Source of the DNA: Brevundimonas nasdae
GTDB lineage: Bacteria > Pseudomonadota > Alphaproteobacteria > Caulobacterales > Caulobacteraceae
NCBI RefSeq assembly: GCF_016654005.1
Contig: NZ_JAEPWN010000007.1
Coordinates: 1 to 64,000, forward strand
Reading direction: 5' to 3'
Length of the DNA: 64,000 bases
Shown here piece by piece: positions 19,471-30,433 of the stretch; position 1 is the stretch's first letter; every line of letters starts with the position of its first letter. A program made the position numbers and the translations under genes. The notes beneath the pieces are model-generated. The model was not told where the DNA came from. It worked only from the letters and a program-made list of their open reading frames with translations, and did no database searches.

Positions 19471-20451
19471 TTGCGCCGTCCCAGCCCTGCCATTCTGGGA
19501 TCCATCGCCCTGCACGCCGGGGTGGTTGCGCTCGCCTTCGTCACCTTCACGGAGAAGAAGGACGAACTGACGCCGCTGGTCGCCTCTGTGCCGGTCTCCA
19601 TCGTGTCCGAGGAGACGATCCGGGCGGCCGCCGCCAATAATCCGCAGCCCGAGCCCTCGCCTGAAGACGGGGCCACGGCGCCGCCGCCAGAGCCAGAGCC
19701 GGAGCCCAGCCCCCCGACGCCTGCGCCTACGCCTGCGCCGCCGCAGCCCGCTCCGCCGCCGCCACCGCCTGCGCCTACGCCTACGCCGCCAAGGCCGACC
19801 CCGCCGCGCCCGACGCCGCCTGCACCCGCGCCCACGCCGCGTCCGACCCCGACGCCGACGCCGCCGCGTCCCACGCCGACGCCCCCGCGTCCGACACCGC
19901 CTGCGCCGACCCCGCCACGGCCCACGCCGCCCGCCCCCGCGCGTCCGACGCCGCCTGCGCCCACGCCTGCGCGCCCGACGCCGCCGACGCCTGCGCCTCC
20001 GACCAAGGGAGCGACGACCGCGCCGCCGCGTCCGACGCCGCCGCGCGCCGAGCCGGGTCTGGATCTGGCCGCCCTGGCCGGACCGCCGCGCAACACCAAT
20101 AATCCGGGCCGTCCCGCGACAGGCCAGACCGGCGCGGGGACCGCCAGCCGCGCGACAGGACCGCAACTGGCCGCCCTGGGCGCCCAGGTCACGCCGAACT
20201 GGAACCTGAACTGCGACCTGCCGGGCATGGACGCACTGGTCATCCGCGTGACGGTGCGCCTGACGGCGGACGGCCATATCGTCGGCTCGCCCCAGCTGCA
20301 GGAGCCGCGTTTGGACCCCACATGGCGGGCGGCGTCGGACGCCATGCTGCGGGCGCTGCGGGCCACTGCGCCCTTCAATGTCCCGGCGGGGTTCCAGTCC
20401 CAGGAAGTGCCGTTCCGATTCGAGACCGCGCGCCAATGCGCCAATCGCTGA
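19471..20451 (+). CDS. tolA: TolA/TonB-like energy transducer with proline-rich spacer
   Basis: This 326-residue protein starts at a TTG four bases after tolR. The single helix (residues ~7-26) has the TolA/TonB S-x3-H pattern, Ser11-His15 in SIALHAG, which couples to TolQ-TolR. Residues ~60-190 are an extremely proline-rich spacer built from [15 protein letters not shown] units, whereas enterobacterial TolA domain II is an Ala/Lys-rich helix. A C-terminal domain of about 115 residues (ITPNWN-like [12 protein letters not shown] onward) resembles the TolA/TonB C-terminal fold that contacts TolB and Pal. Position between tolR and tolB fixes the assignment. Confidence 0.9.
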   Translation: MRRPSPAILGSIALHAGVVALAFVTFTEKKDELTPLVASVPVSIVSEETIRAAAANNPQPEPSPEDGATAPPPEPEPEPSPPTPAPTPAPPQPAPPPPPPAPTPTPPRPTPPRPTPPAPAPTPRPTPTPTPPRPTPTPPRPTPPAPTPPRPTPPAPARPTPPAPTPARPTPPTPAPPTKGATTAPPRPTPPRAEPGLDLAALAGPPRNTNNPGRPATGQTGAGTASRATGPQLAALGAQVTPNWNLNCDLPGMDALVIRVTVRLTADGHIVGSPQLQEPRLDPTWRAASDAMLRALRATAPFNVPAGFQSQEVPFRFETARQCANR

Positions 20452-20548
20452 TCGGTCGTGAAGTCGCCCCAATCGCCGTGAAGCTGGCGATTGTCACAAG
20501 GCCCGGTGATAAGGGTCGAACCTGTCTCAAGAACTTTGGGAGCGCACC

Positions 20549-21931
20549 ATGCGTCTGAACCTTCTTCTGGCCTCCGCGACGGCCCTTGTGATGGCCGCGC
20601 CGCTGTTGGTGCAGAGCAGCCCCGTGCAGGCCCAGGCGGCGCCCGCCAACGGCGCTGTGCAGGATGTGGTGGTCGATCAGGGCGTGCTGCGTCCGCTGAC
20701 CATCGCCGTCGTGCCGTTCCGGGGCGAGCGCGGGTCGGACATCTCCGCCATCGTCAGCGGCAACCTGAAGCGTTCGGGCTATTTCGACCCGCTGAACCCG
20801 GCCAGCTTCATCGAGACGGGCCTGACCCTGGCCAACGCCCCTAACTTCCCGCAGTGGACCCAGATCGGCGCCCAGGCGGTGCTGTACGGGGCGGTGACGC
20901 CGCGCGCCGACAACCGGGTGGACGTGGGTTTCCGCCTGTATGATCCGTACCGCCAGTGCCAGCTGGTCAGCTATCAGTTCACCGCCACGCCGGAACAGTA
21001 CCGCCGCATCGCGCACAAGATCTCCGACATCATCTATCAGCGCATGACCGGCGAGCCGGGCTTCTTCGATTCCCGCGTCATCTTCGTGTCGGAAGAAGGC
21101 GATCAGCTGAACCGCAAGAACCGCCTGACCATCGCCGACCAGGACGGGTTCCAGCCCATCTATCTGACGCAGGGCGACGAGGTGATCATGTCGCCCCGCT
21201 TCTCGCCCAACCAGCCGGACGAGGTCACCTATGTGGCGCTGGGCAAGGACTACAGCCGCATCTATCTGCTGAACCTGACGACGGGGCGCCGTGAGAGCCT
21301 GGGCGAGTTCGATGGTCAGGTCCTGGCGCCGCGCTTCTCGAACGACGGCAACAAGATCGCCTTCTCGATCATCAGGAACGGCAACACCGACATCTATGTG
21401 ATGGACCTGCGCAGCCGCCAGCTGTCGCGTCTGACGACCGATCCCGGCATCAACACCTCGCCGTCGTTCAGCCCGGACGGCAGCCAGATCGTGTTCAACT
21501 CGGACCGTTCGGGCCAGCCGCGCCTGTATGTCATGCGCGCCGACGGCTCGGGCCAGCGCCCGATCAGCCGGGGCGGCGGCTCCTATACGGCTCCGGCCTG
21601 GAGCCCGACCGGCAATATGATCGCCTTCACCAAGTCGGGCGGCGGGCGCTTCTCGACCGGGGTGATGAACGCCGACGGCTCGGGCGAGCGCATCCTGTCG
21701 TCCTCCTATTTCGAGGAAGGACCCAGCTGGGCGCCCAATGGCCGCTACATCATGTTCGCCCGCCAGACGCGCGGCGGCGACACCCGTCTGTGGACCGTGG
21801 ACCTGTCGGGCCGCGTCGTGTCGCAGGCCGGTTATCAGGGGCGCGGCACCGACCCGGCGTGGTCGCCCCTGCTGGACGGCCCGCCCGCCAACCTGGGCTT
21901 CAACCAGGGGCCGGACAGTTGTTCGTCGTAA
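20549..21931 (+). CDS. tolB: Tol-Pal system beta-propeller protein TolB
   Basis: This 460-residue periplasmic protein has a signal peptide (MRLNLLLASATALVMAAPLL to VQAQA) and an N-terminal alpha/beta domain. A six-bladed propeller made of PD40 repeats follows, for example SPSFSPDGSQIVFNSDR and PAWSPTGNMIAFTKSGG. It links Pal at the outer membrane to TolA. It is about 97 bases after tolA and probably shares its transcript. Length is normal. Confidence 0.97.
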   Translation: MRLNLLLASATALVMAAPLLVQSSPVQAQAAPANGAVQDVVVDQGVLRPLTIAVVPFRGERGSDISAIVSGNLKRSGYFDPLNPASFIETGLTLANAPNFPQWTQIGAQAVLYGAVTPRADNRVDVGFRLYDPYRQCQLVSYQFTATPEQYRRIAHKISDIIYQRMTGEPGFFDSRVIFVSEEGDQLNRKNRLTIADQDGFQPIYLTQGDEVIMSPRFSPNQPDEVTYVALGKDYSRIYLLNLTTGRRESLGEFDGQVLAPRFSNDGNKIAFSIIRNGNTDIYVMDLRSRQLSRLTTDPGINTSPSFSPDGSQIVFNSDRSGQPRLYVMRADGSGQRPISRGGGSYTAPAWSPTGNMIAFTKSGGGRFSTGVMNADGSGERILSSSYFEEGPSWAPNGRYIMFARQTRGGDTRLWTVDLSGRVVSQAGYQGRGTDPAWSPLLDGPPANLGFNQGPDSCSS

Positions 21932-22074
21932 CCGCCTAACGCCGGTTTCCAATAACCGGAGCCTTTAATCTCAACAGTGCGTTATCCGACCTGGCGTCCC
22001 CAAATGGACCGGGGCAATAGATACTGCAGCGCTTGAGGCCGCCGTCCTCAAAACATCTTATGGAGACGACCCCA

Positions 22075-22632
22075 ATGAAGACTTCCCGCATCATCACCGT
22101 GGCCATGGTCGGTTGCGCCGTCGCCGCGATGGCCGCCTGCACGCGCAAGCCGCCCGTCGACACCGGCATTCCCGGTCCGGCGACCCCGGTCCCGACCCAG
22201 CCCTCGTATCCGACCGCCCCGACCGGCCCGATCCAGGGCGGCAATGTCGGTTCGGCCGTTCCCGGCTCGGAACAGGATTTCGTCGTCAATATCGGCGACC
22301 GCATCTATTTCGACCTGGACAGCATCGAAGTCCGCCCGGAAGCCCGCCCGCGTCTGGACGCCCAGGCCCAGTGGCTGCAGCGCTATCCGGCGGTCACCAT
22401 CCGCATCGAAGGCAATGCCGACGAACGCGGCACGCGTGAGTACAACCTGGCCCTGGGCGCCCGCCGCGCCGAGGCCGTCCGCACCTATCTGATCGGCCGC
22501 GGCATCCCGGCAAACCGCATCACCACCATCAGCTACGGCAAGGAGCGCCCGATCGCCGAGGGTTCGAACGAGGACGCCTGGGCGCGCAACCGCAACGCCC
22601 ACACCGCCATCGTCTCGGGCGCGCCGCGCTAA
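22075..22632 (+). CDS. pal: peptidoglycan-associated lipoprotein Pal
   Basis: This 185-residue outer-membrane lipoprotein has a lipobox AAMAAC placing the lipidated residue at Cys22. A Pro/Thr-rich linker is followed by an OmpA-like peptidoglycan-binding domain with IYFDLDSIEVRPEAR and EGNADERGTREYNLALGARR. The ATG at 22075 has GGAG ten bases upstream; an extension to 22033 would put 14 residues before the signal peptide and was rejected. A strong terminator follows, ending the tolQRAB-pal unit. The 143-bp gap before it may hold its own promoter. Confidence 0.97.
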   Translation: MKTSRIITVAMVGCAVAAMAACTRKPPVDTGIPGPATPVPTQPSYPTAPTGPIQGGNVGSAVPGSEQDFVVNIGDRIYFDLDSIEVRPEARPRLDAQAQWLQRYPAVTIRIEGNADERGTREYNLALGARRAEAVRTYLIGRGIPANRITTISYGKERPIAEGSNEDAWARNRNAHTAIVSGAPR

Positions 22633-22656
22633 GACGATCTGTCGGATCAGGGATTG

Positions 22657-22693
22657 GAGGCGTCGGCTGAAAAGCCGGCGCCTCTTTTCTTTT
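22657..22693 (+). terminator. intrinsic terminator after pal
   Basis: A 12-bp stem GAGGCGTCGGCT / AGCCGGCGCCTC (one G-T wobble) with a GAAA tetraloop is followed by TTTTCTTTT. This is a classic rho-independent terminator, 24 bases after the pal stop. Confidence 0.9.
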
Positions 22694-22744
22694 CAGCAGC
22701 GCATTTCTAAAGGTCGGCGCAGCAACGCCAGGGGGATCAGGCGC

Positions 22745-23896
22745 ATGGATATCGAAGGTGTCGGCGGCGTCGTGACGGCGGGGCTGGTCGCGGGCGCGAT
22801 CGAGAAACCCACGGGAACGGCGGGCGAACACGACCACGGCGTCTGTGCGGATTGCGGGGCGGAGACCAGCGGAAACTTCTGCTCGAACTGCGGCCAGCCG
22901 ACCCATGTCCACCGCACCCTGCTGCACCTGGGCGAGGAGCTGCTGCACGGGGTCATGCATTTCGACGGCCGCTTCTGGCGCACATTGCCGTTGCTGCTGG
23001 TCAATCCGGGCAAGCTGACGCGGGAATGGGTCGACGGCAGGCGGACCCGCTATGTCTCGCCGTTGGCGATGTTCCTGTTCACCCTGTTCGTCATGTTCTT
23101 TGCGCTGAGCTTCATGCCGCACAAGGAAGAGCACGCCCTGCCTCTGGCGCAGCAGATCGAGGCCCAGCGCGCCGTGGTGGCGCAGGCCGAACAGGTCGTG
23201 GCGGCGGCTGAGAAAGAGATCGCCGACATCCAAGAGGCGGCCGAACCCGCCGACGGCGGCCCGCCGCCGTCCGGGATCGGCATTCGCGCCGGCGCTGCGG
23301 CGGGCGTGATGGCGGGCGCCCAGGCCGGTCTGAACAACGAAAAGGCCAAGCTGGCGCAGCTGGAGAAGGAAGCCGTCGAAGGGCGCAAGGACGGGCTGAC
23401 CACCGGCACCTGGCAGGCCCAGGTCGCCGACATGGCCCAGGAGGTCAGCGACAGCGGCCAGAACCACGGCATCGTCGGCGCCGTCGCCAAGAAGCTGAAG
23501 AACCCGGATCTGGCGCTCTACAAGCTGCAGCAGACCATCTACAAATTCGCCTTCCTGCTGGTGCCGTTCTCGATCCCCTTCATGGCGCTGCTGTTCCTGT
23601 GGAAGCGGGGGTTCACCCTGTACGACCACGGGGTCTTCGTCCTGTATTCGCTGACCTTCATGGCGCTGCTGCTGATGATCGTGGTCCTGCTGGCCACGGT
23701 GCTGAAGGGGGCGGGGGTCGTGGCGGGGCTGATCGCGGCGCTGATCGCGCCGGTGCATATGTTCGCCCAGCTCAAGGGCGCCTATAGTCTGCGGGTGTTT
23801 TCGGCCCTGTGGCGCACGGTGCTGCTGGTGCTGTTCTGCGAGTTCGTGGCCACGCTGTTCCTGGTGGCGGTCCTGTATCTCGGCTTTGGCCATTGA
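22745..23896 (+). CDS. DUF3667-type membrane protein with zinc ribbon
   Basis: This 383-residue protein has a zinc-ribbon with Cys34, Cys37, Cys46 and Cys49 (CADCGAETSGNFCSNCG). The DUF3667-like core follows (LLHGVMHFDGRFWRTLPLLL, then NPGKLTREWVDGRRTRYVSP) and a first transmembrane helix around residues 105-124. Residues ~130-245 form an alanine/glutamate-rich, probably coiled-coil insertion. Four further hydrophobic helices follow to the C-terminus. It lies alone after the pal terminator and before cpoB. Function unknown; family name from memory. Confidence 0.8.
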   Translation: MDIEGVGGVVTAGLVAGAIEKPTGTAGEHDHGVCADCGAETSGNFCSNCGQPTHVHRTLLHLGEELLHGVMHFDGRFWRTLPLLLVNPGKLTREWVDGRRTRYVSPLAMFLFTLFVMFFALSFMPHKEEHALPLAQQIEAQRAVVAQAEQVVAAAEKEIADIQEAAEPADGGPPPSGIGIRAGAAAGVMAGAQAGLNNEKAKLAQLEKEAVEGRKDGLTTGTWQAQVADMAQEVSDSGQNHGIVGAVAKKLKNPDLALYKLQQTIYKFAFLLVPFSIPFMALLFLWKRGFTLYDHGVFVLYSLTFMALLLMIVVLLATVLKGAGVVAGLIAALIAPVHMFAQLKGAYSLRVFSALWRTVLLVLFCEFVATLFLVAVLYLGFGH

Positions 23897-23936
23897 CGCC
23901 TTGCGGCGGCCCCAAATCGGTGGAACCTAGTCAGCC

Positions 23937-24788
23937 ATGACGCTCAAGCTTTCCTTCACGCGCAATCGCGCCATCGCCGCCGCCGCCCTGGGCGTGGTCC
24001 TGATCGCAGGCGGCGCCGTCGCCCAGCAGCCCGCCCCGCCCAACATCATGGAGCGGACCGAGTGGGACAACCGCCGCCTGGACCAGCTGGACCGCAACGT
24101 CCGCCGTCTGGAGCGCGCCCTGACCCAGCGCAACGCTGCGGGCCAGCCGGTTCTGGTCGAGCCGGACCCCGAGGTGATCGCCCTGCAGGGCCGGGTCGAT
24201 ATTCTGGAGCAGCGTCTGAACGACCTGTCGTCCACCATCCGTCGCATCACCGGCGACGGCGAGCGGGTGACCTTCCAGCTGGATGAAAGCCAGCGCGACA
24301 ACACCGCCCTGCGTCGTCGTCTGGCCGACGCCGAGGCCCGCATCCAGAAGCTGGAGACGGCGGCGGAGCTGAACGCCCCGATCCAGGTCAACACCCCAAC
24401 CGGCGATGCGGCCCAGGATCTGGCTGCGGCGGTCCGCCTGATCGGCACGGATCGTCCGCGCGGCGAGCGGGCGCTGGAGACGGTGGTGGTCACCTGGCCC
24501 GACACGCCCCAGTCGCGTGAGGCAAACTCGCGTCTGGGCGACCTGCGTGTCTCGGCCAACGACAAGGCGGGCGCCGTGCCCTATTTCGCCGCCGCGCTGA
24601 AGGACTGGCCGCGCATCGGCTGGGCCGCCGACGCCACGCTGAAACTGGCTGACGCCCTGTTCGCCACCGACCGCAAGACGCAAGGGTGCGCCGCCCTGGG
24701 CGAGTTCACGCGCCGCTATGCGCCGACCGCGTCCGACCCGCAGAAGGCCCGCGCGGCCCAGCTGCGCACCTCGGGCGGGTGCAGCTGA
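23937..24788 (+). CDS. cpoB: Tol-Pal coordinator CpoB/YbgF
   Basis: This 283-residue periplasmic protein has a signal peptide (MTLKLSFTRNRAIAAAALG to GGAVAQ). An N-terminal trimerising coiled coil at about residues 40-140 has LDQLDRNVRRLERALTQRN and VDILEQRLNDLSSTIRR. A C-terminal tetratricopeptide domain follows at about 160-283. In E. coli CpoB coordinates peptidoglycan synthesis with Tol-driven outer-membrane constriction. The stop overlaps the tilS start, as is common in alphaproteobacteria. Confidence 0.93.
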   Translation: MTLKLSFTRNRAIAAAALGVVLIAGGAVAQQPAPPNIMERTEWDNRRLDQLDRNVRRLERALTQRNAAGQPVLVEPDPEVIALQGRVDILEQRLNDLSSTIRRITGDGERVTFQLDESQRDNTALRRRLADAEARIQKLETAAELNAPIQVNTPTGDAAQDLAAAVRLIGTDRPRGERALETVVVTWPDTPQSREANSRLGDLRVSANDKAGAVPYFAAALKDWPRIGWAADATLKLADALFATDRKTQGCAALGEFTRRYAPTASDPQKARAAQLRTSGGCS

Positions 24789-26132
24789 CGCCTGACATCG
24801 GGGGGACGGATCAAGCCGGTCTGGCGGCGCGCGTCCATGCGCGGCTGGATCAGCGACTGTCGCGTGATGTCGATCATCCCGTCGCCCTGGCCCTGTCCGG
24901 CGGCGGGGACTCCATCGCCCTGCTGCGGCTGGCGGCGACCTGGGCCAGGGCGCGAGGGCGCCGCCTGCTGGCCCTGACCGTTGATCACGGGCTTCAGGCG
25001 GACAGCGCCGCCTGGACCGCCTTCGCCGCCCAGGCCGCACGCACGCAGGGCGCGACGTGGGTGGGACTGGACTGGCGCGGTGACAAACCTACGACCGGCA
25101 TTACAGCCGCCGCCCGCCTGGCCCGTCATCGCCTGATAGCGAACGCCGCCCGTGACGCCGGGGCGCGGGTCGTCCTGTTCGCCCACAACGCCGACGACAT
25201 CGCAGAGGCCGACTGGATGCGGGCGCAGGGATCGACGCTGGGCCGCCTGCGCGACTGGACCCCGTCGCCTGTCTGGCCTGAGGGGCGCGGCCTGATGCTG
25301 GCCCGGCCTCTGTTGTCCGAACGCCGCGAGACGCTGCGGAATTGGCTGAGCGGGCAGGGCGCAGACTGGATCGACGACCCGGCTAATGACGACCCGCGCT
25401 ATGGCCGCAGCCGCGCGCGACAGGCGTTGCAGGCCAGCACATCCGCTCCCGTTGCGCCGTCGCGTGTCGTCGCCACGCCCACCGTGCAGCCCATCATTCT
25501 GGACGGCGGAATCATCCAGCTGGACCGCGACGTCCGCGCAGCAACCCTCGCCGCCGCCCTTGTCTGTACAGGCGGCGGATCGACGCCGCCGCGCGGCGAC
25601 CGGCTGTCCGCTGTGCTGGATCGGCTGCGCGCTGCGGACGATTTCGTCGCGGTTTTGAGCGGCGCCAGGCTGGAAGCGACGGCGGATCGCGTGATCGTGA
25701 TGCGTGAGGCGGGCGAGTGGTCGCGGCGTCCCATCGCGCCGCTGAGGCTGGAGCCCGGACAGGCCGCTGTCTGGGACGGGCGGTGTCTCTTCACCGCGCG
25801 CGAGCCCGGCTGGACGGTGGTTGCGGCGCGCGGACGCCTGTCCAGCCTGACTGTGCGGGACCGCACGGCCCTGAACCGCCTGCCGCCTGCCGCCCGCGCC
25901 GCCGTCCCCGTCCTGTTGCGGGACGATGAAACTGCGCCGGTTCTTGCAGGGAAGAGCGTCGAACAACGCGATCTGACGGCCGAACGGCTCAGGCTTGCGT
26001 TGGACGAAACGACGCACGAAGACGATCTGAATCATGCGCCCGATGGCGTAACGCCGTGGAACCCCCTATTTTCACGGAAAGACATTCCAGACCGTGGACC
26101 CACTCTGGGCCTGCGGACGACCGAGGACCTCA

Positions 26133-26146
<14 letters not shown>
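24779..26146 (+). CDS. tilS: tRNA(Ile)-lysidine synthetase TilS
   Basis: This 455-residue N-type ATP pyrophosphatase modifies C34 of tRNA-Ile(CAU) to lysidine so it reads AUA. The P-loop SGGGDS is at residues 40-45 and the conserved VDHGLQADS follows. The [15 protein letters not shown] stretch is the counterpart of the usual HHxDDQxET motif; here HN and IAEAD replace HH and QxET, a notable divergence. The GTG at 24779 overlaps cpoB by ten bases. The 3-prime end overlaps ftsH by 14 bases. The gene is essential in most bacteria. Confidence 0.92.
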
Positions 26147-28094
<1,948 letters not shown>

Positions 28095-28101
28095 GTCTGC
28101 C

Positions 28102-28138
28102 GAACCCGCCGCGGAGAAATCCTCGGCGGGTTCTCTTT
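28102..28138 (+). terminator. intrinsic terminator after ftsH
   Basis: Ten-bp arms GAACCCGCCG (28102-28111) and CGGCGGGTTC (28124-28133) with a 12-base loop are followed by TCTTT. It lies directly after the ftsH stop. Confidence 0.75.
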
Positions 28139-28206
28139 CGTGAACTAGTTTGCATTTCAGACTAGTCTATGAGATATCGCTCTCGTTCCTAACGGGAGGG
28201 GTCGCC

Positions 28207-29421
28207 ATGACGGCATCCGAAATCGATCGTTCAGAGCGGCTTCACAGCCTTGATGCGCTGCGTGGCGCGGCTCTGCTGCTGGGGGTGGTGCTGCACGCCG
28301 CCATGTCCTTTTTTCCGACCCAGATCTGGATCGTCGCGGACGATCAGAGGTCGGTCTGGGCCAGCGGCCTGTTCTTCGTCATCCACGTCTTCCGCATGGC
28401 CAGCTTCTTCCTGATCGCCGGTCTGTTCGCGCATATGATGCTGAACCGGCGGGGCGTGGCGGGCTTCGTCAGGAACCGGCTGATCCGCATTGCAGCCCCG
28501 TTCGGGGTGTTCTGGACGCCGGGGATGGCGGCGATCATCGCCGTGCTGATCTGGAACGCCTCGCTGCAAGGCCTGACCGCCGCCGACGCGCCGCCGCCGC
28601 CGACCTATGACTGGACCAACATCCCCCTGACCCACCTGTGGTTCCTGTGGGTGCTGATGCTTTTCTACGCCGGGTTCGTGATCCTGCGGGCGGGGTTCAA
28701 GGCGCTGGACGGCAAGGGTGATGGCGCGCGGATGCTGGACCGGCTGACGGCGGGTCTGATCGGGCCGTGGGGGCCGTTCGTGCTGGGTGCGCCGCTGGCC
28801 GTCGCCCTGTGGTTCGAGCCGAACTGGATCGCCTTTTTCGGCATTCCCACGCCGGATCACGGCCTGATCCCCAATGTTTCCGCCGCCGTGGGGTTCTGCC
28901 TGGCCTTCGCCTTTGGCGTCATGCTGGACCGACGCCGGGACCTGTTGAGCCGCATCCAGGCCTGGACGCCCGCCTATCTGGGGCTGGCGGTTGGCGCGGG
29001 CGCGATTGCCCTGATGCTGGCGGGCGGACCCGATCCGCATCTGGCGCCCCTGACCGATCCGGCGCTCAAGGCCTATGCCGCGGCGGCCTTCGGCGTGGCG
29101 ACCTATGCCGCGATGTTCGCCGCGGTCGGTCTGGCGTTGAGGCTCGCCTCGGGCCGCAGCGCGGTGCGCCGCTATCTGGCTGACGCCTCCTACTGGATCT
29201 ACATCGTCCATCTGCCGCTGGTGATGGCGGCCCAGGTTCTGGTGCAGGATTGGAGCCTGCCGTGGTTCGTCAAACTGGCCGTGGTCGTCGCAGGGGTTCT
29301 GGCCGTCTCGGTCGCCAGCTATGAACTGCTGATCCGCCACAGCTTCATGGGACGCTGGCTGAACGGCCGCCGCGTGCCGTGGCGTCAGCCGCGCCAGCCG
29401 ACGCTCGCGCCCGCCGAATAG
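28207..29421 (+). CDS. acyltransferase family 3 membrane protein (OpgC-like)
   Basis: This 404-residue protein has about ten hydrophobic helices and the acyltransferase-3 opening RLHSLDALRGAALLLGVVLH, whose His is the probable catalytic residue. RMASFFLIAGLF and RNRLIRIAAPFGVFW follow as in OpgC and OafB proteins. The family O-acylates glucans, lipopolysaccharide or other envelope sugars. The ATG at 28207 is preceded by GGGAGGGG. It is monocistronic between two other membrane-related genes. The substrate is unknown. Confidence 0.85.
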   Translation: MTASEIDRSERLHSLDALRGAALLLGVVLHAAMSFFPTQIWIVADDQRSVWASGLFFVIHVFRMASFFLIAGLFAHMMLNRRGVAGFVRNRLIRIAAPFGVFWTPGMAAIIAVLIWNASLQGLTAADAPPPPTYDWTNIPLTHLWFLWVLMLFYAGFVILRAGFKALDGKGDGARMLDRLTAGLIGPWGPFVLGAPLAVALWFEPNWIAFFGIPTPDHGLIPNVSAAVGFCLAFAFGVMLDRRRDLLSRIQAWTPAYLGLAVGAGAIALMLAGGPDPHLAPLTDPALKAYAAAAFGVATYAAMFAAVGLALRLASGRSAVRRYLADASYWIYIVHLPLVMAAQVLVQDWSLPWFVKLAVVVAGVLAVSVASYELLIRHSFMGRWLNGRRVPWRQPRQPTLAPAE

Positions 29422-29475
29422 CTTGCCAATCAGACGCCGCTCGTCCACCCAGACCGCATCATCCGAGGATTCCTC

Positions 29476-30126
29476 ATGACTGATCCCGCTCGCTCCGCCG
29501 AGGCCGATCTGGCCTTTCTGCGCTCCGTCGTTTCAGGCGCAGGCCCCCAGGGTCATTTCACCATGGGCGTCGCCTATCTGGCGGGCGGGCTGCTGTACGG
29601 GTTCCAGTGCCTGTTCCACGTCGGTCAGGCGGTGGGCTGGATCAACTGGCCGGGGCTGGCCACCCTGATCTTCGTCAGCAGCATCACCATCGCCATGATC
29701 GGCATACTGATCTGGGCGGCGCGCGAGGATCGCAAGGGACCGCGCCCCGGCCCCATGGTCACCCGCACCCTGAACGCCGCCTTCAGCGCCACGGGCATGG
29801 TCAATCTGGCGGTGATCCTGGTGTTCGGGATGGGCGCGATGCGGGACCATGACTTCGCCGTGTGGCTCTATTATCCGGCCATGGTCTTCGCCGTTCAGGC
29901 GGCGGCGTGGTGGGTGGCGTGGAGCCTGCGCCGGTCGATGTGGATGCTGGCGACCTCGCTGGGCGGTCTGGCGACGGCGGTGGCGCTGGGCCTGCTGGTG
30001 CGCGAGCCTGTCGCCTATCTGTTCGTCTGCACCCTGGCGCTGTTCGGCCTGTTCGCGGCGCCCGGCTGGGTCATGTTGAGCGGGGCCCTGAAGGCGCGCG
30101 CCGCCATTGGCGGGCAGGTCGGCTGA
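29476..30126 (+). CDS. six-helix membrane protein paired with a winged-helix regulator, unknown
   Basis: This 216-residue protein has about six hydrophobic helices, for example FTMGVAYLAGGLLYGFQCLF and ATLIFVSSITIAMIGILIWA. Its loops are short, with a polar N-terminal ~27 residues (RSAEADLAFLRSVVSGAGPQ). I recognise no family. The ATG follows GAGGATTCCTC. The stop is four bases from the start of a small DNA-binding protein gene, so the two form an operon. Possible roles are a sensor or target of that regulator (inference). Confidence 0.7.
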   Translation: MTDPARSAEADLAFLRSVVSGAGPQGHFTMGVAYLAGGLLYGFQCLFHVGQAVGWINWPGLATLIFVSSITIAMIGILIWAAREDRKGPRPGPMVTRTLNAAFSATGMVNLAVILVFGMGAMRDHDFAVWLYYPAMVFAVQAAAWWVAWSLRRSMWMLATSLGGLATAVALGLLVREPVAYLFVCTLALFGLFAAPGWVMLSGALKARAAIGGQVG

Positions 30127-30130
30127 CCCT

Positions 30131-30433
30131 ATGAGTCTGGATCAACTCGGCAAGATCGATGAGGTCATCCACGGTCGCCTGCGGCTGGGGATCATGGTCT
30201 ATCTGGCCGACGCCGAAGCCGCCGATTTCACCGAGCTGAAGACGGTGCTCGAAGCCACCCAGGGCAACCTGTCCGTCCATATCAAGAAGCTGGAGGAGGC
30301 GGGCTATGTCGCCGTGGCCAAGAGTTTCGTGAACAACAAGCCCCTGACACGCGTCTCGATCACGCCCCAGGGGCGCAAGGCCTTCGCCGCCTATCTGGAG
30401 GCGCTGGGCGGGTTGATCGGAAGGAAGGCCTGA
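30131..30433 (+). CDS. winged-helix transcriptional regulator (HTH_34/ArsR-like)
   Basis: A 100-residue single-domain winged helix. IHGRLRLGIMVYLADAEAADF leads into TELKTVLEATQGNLSVHIKKLEEAGYVAV, the recognition helix, and a wing with NNKPLTRVSITPQGRKAF. No ligand domain or metal-binding cysteines are present. It follows a membrane protein gene by four bases and overlaps the YdeI-like gene by one base (TGATG), so all three are probably cotranscribed. Small regulators of this type are typically controlled through a partner protein or small ligand. Confidence 0.85.
   Translation: MSLDQLGKIDEVIHGRLRLGIMVYLADAEAADFTELKTVLEATQGNLSVHIKKLEEAGYVAVAKSFVNNKPLTRVSITPQGRKAFAAYLEALGGLIGRKA

Noticed and set aside
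19680..20060. Tandem repeats resembling a repeat array or CRISPR
   Set aside because: The periodicity is short and follows Pro/Thr/Ala/Arg codons of tolA; there are no spacers or constant repeats.
19029..20444. Glycine- and arginine-rich minus-strand frames opposite tolR and tolA
   Set aside because: They are the antisense of the proline tract; the plus strand has the conserved tol order.
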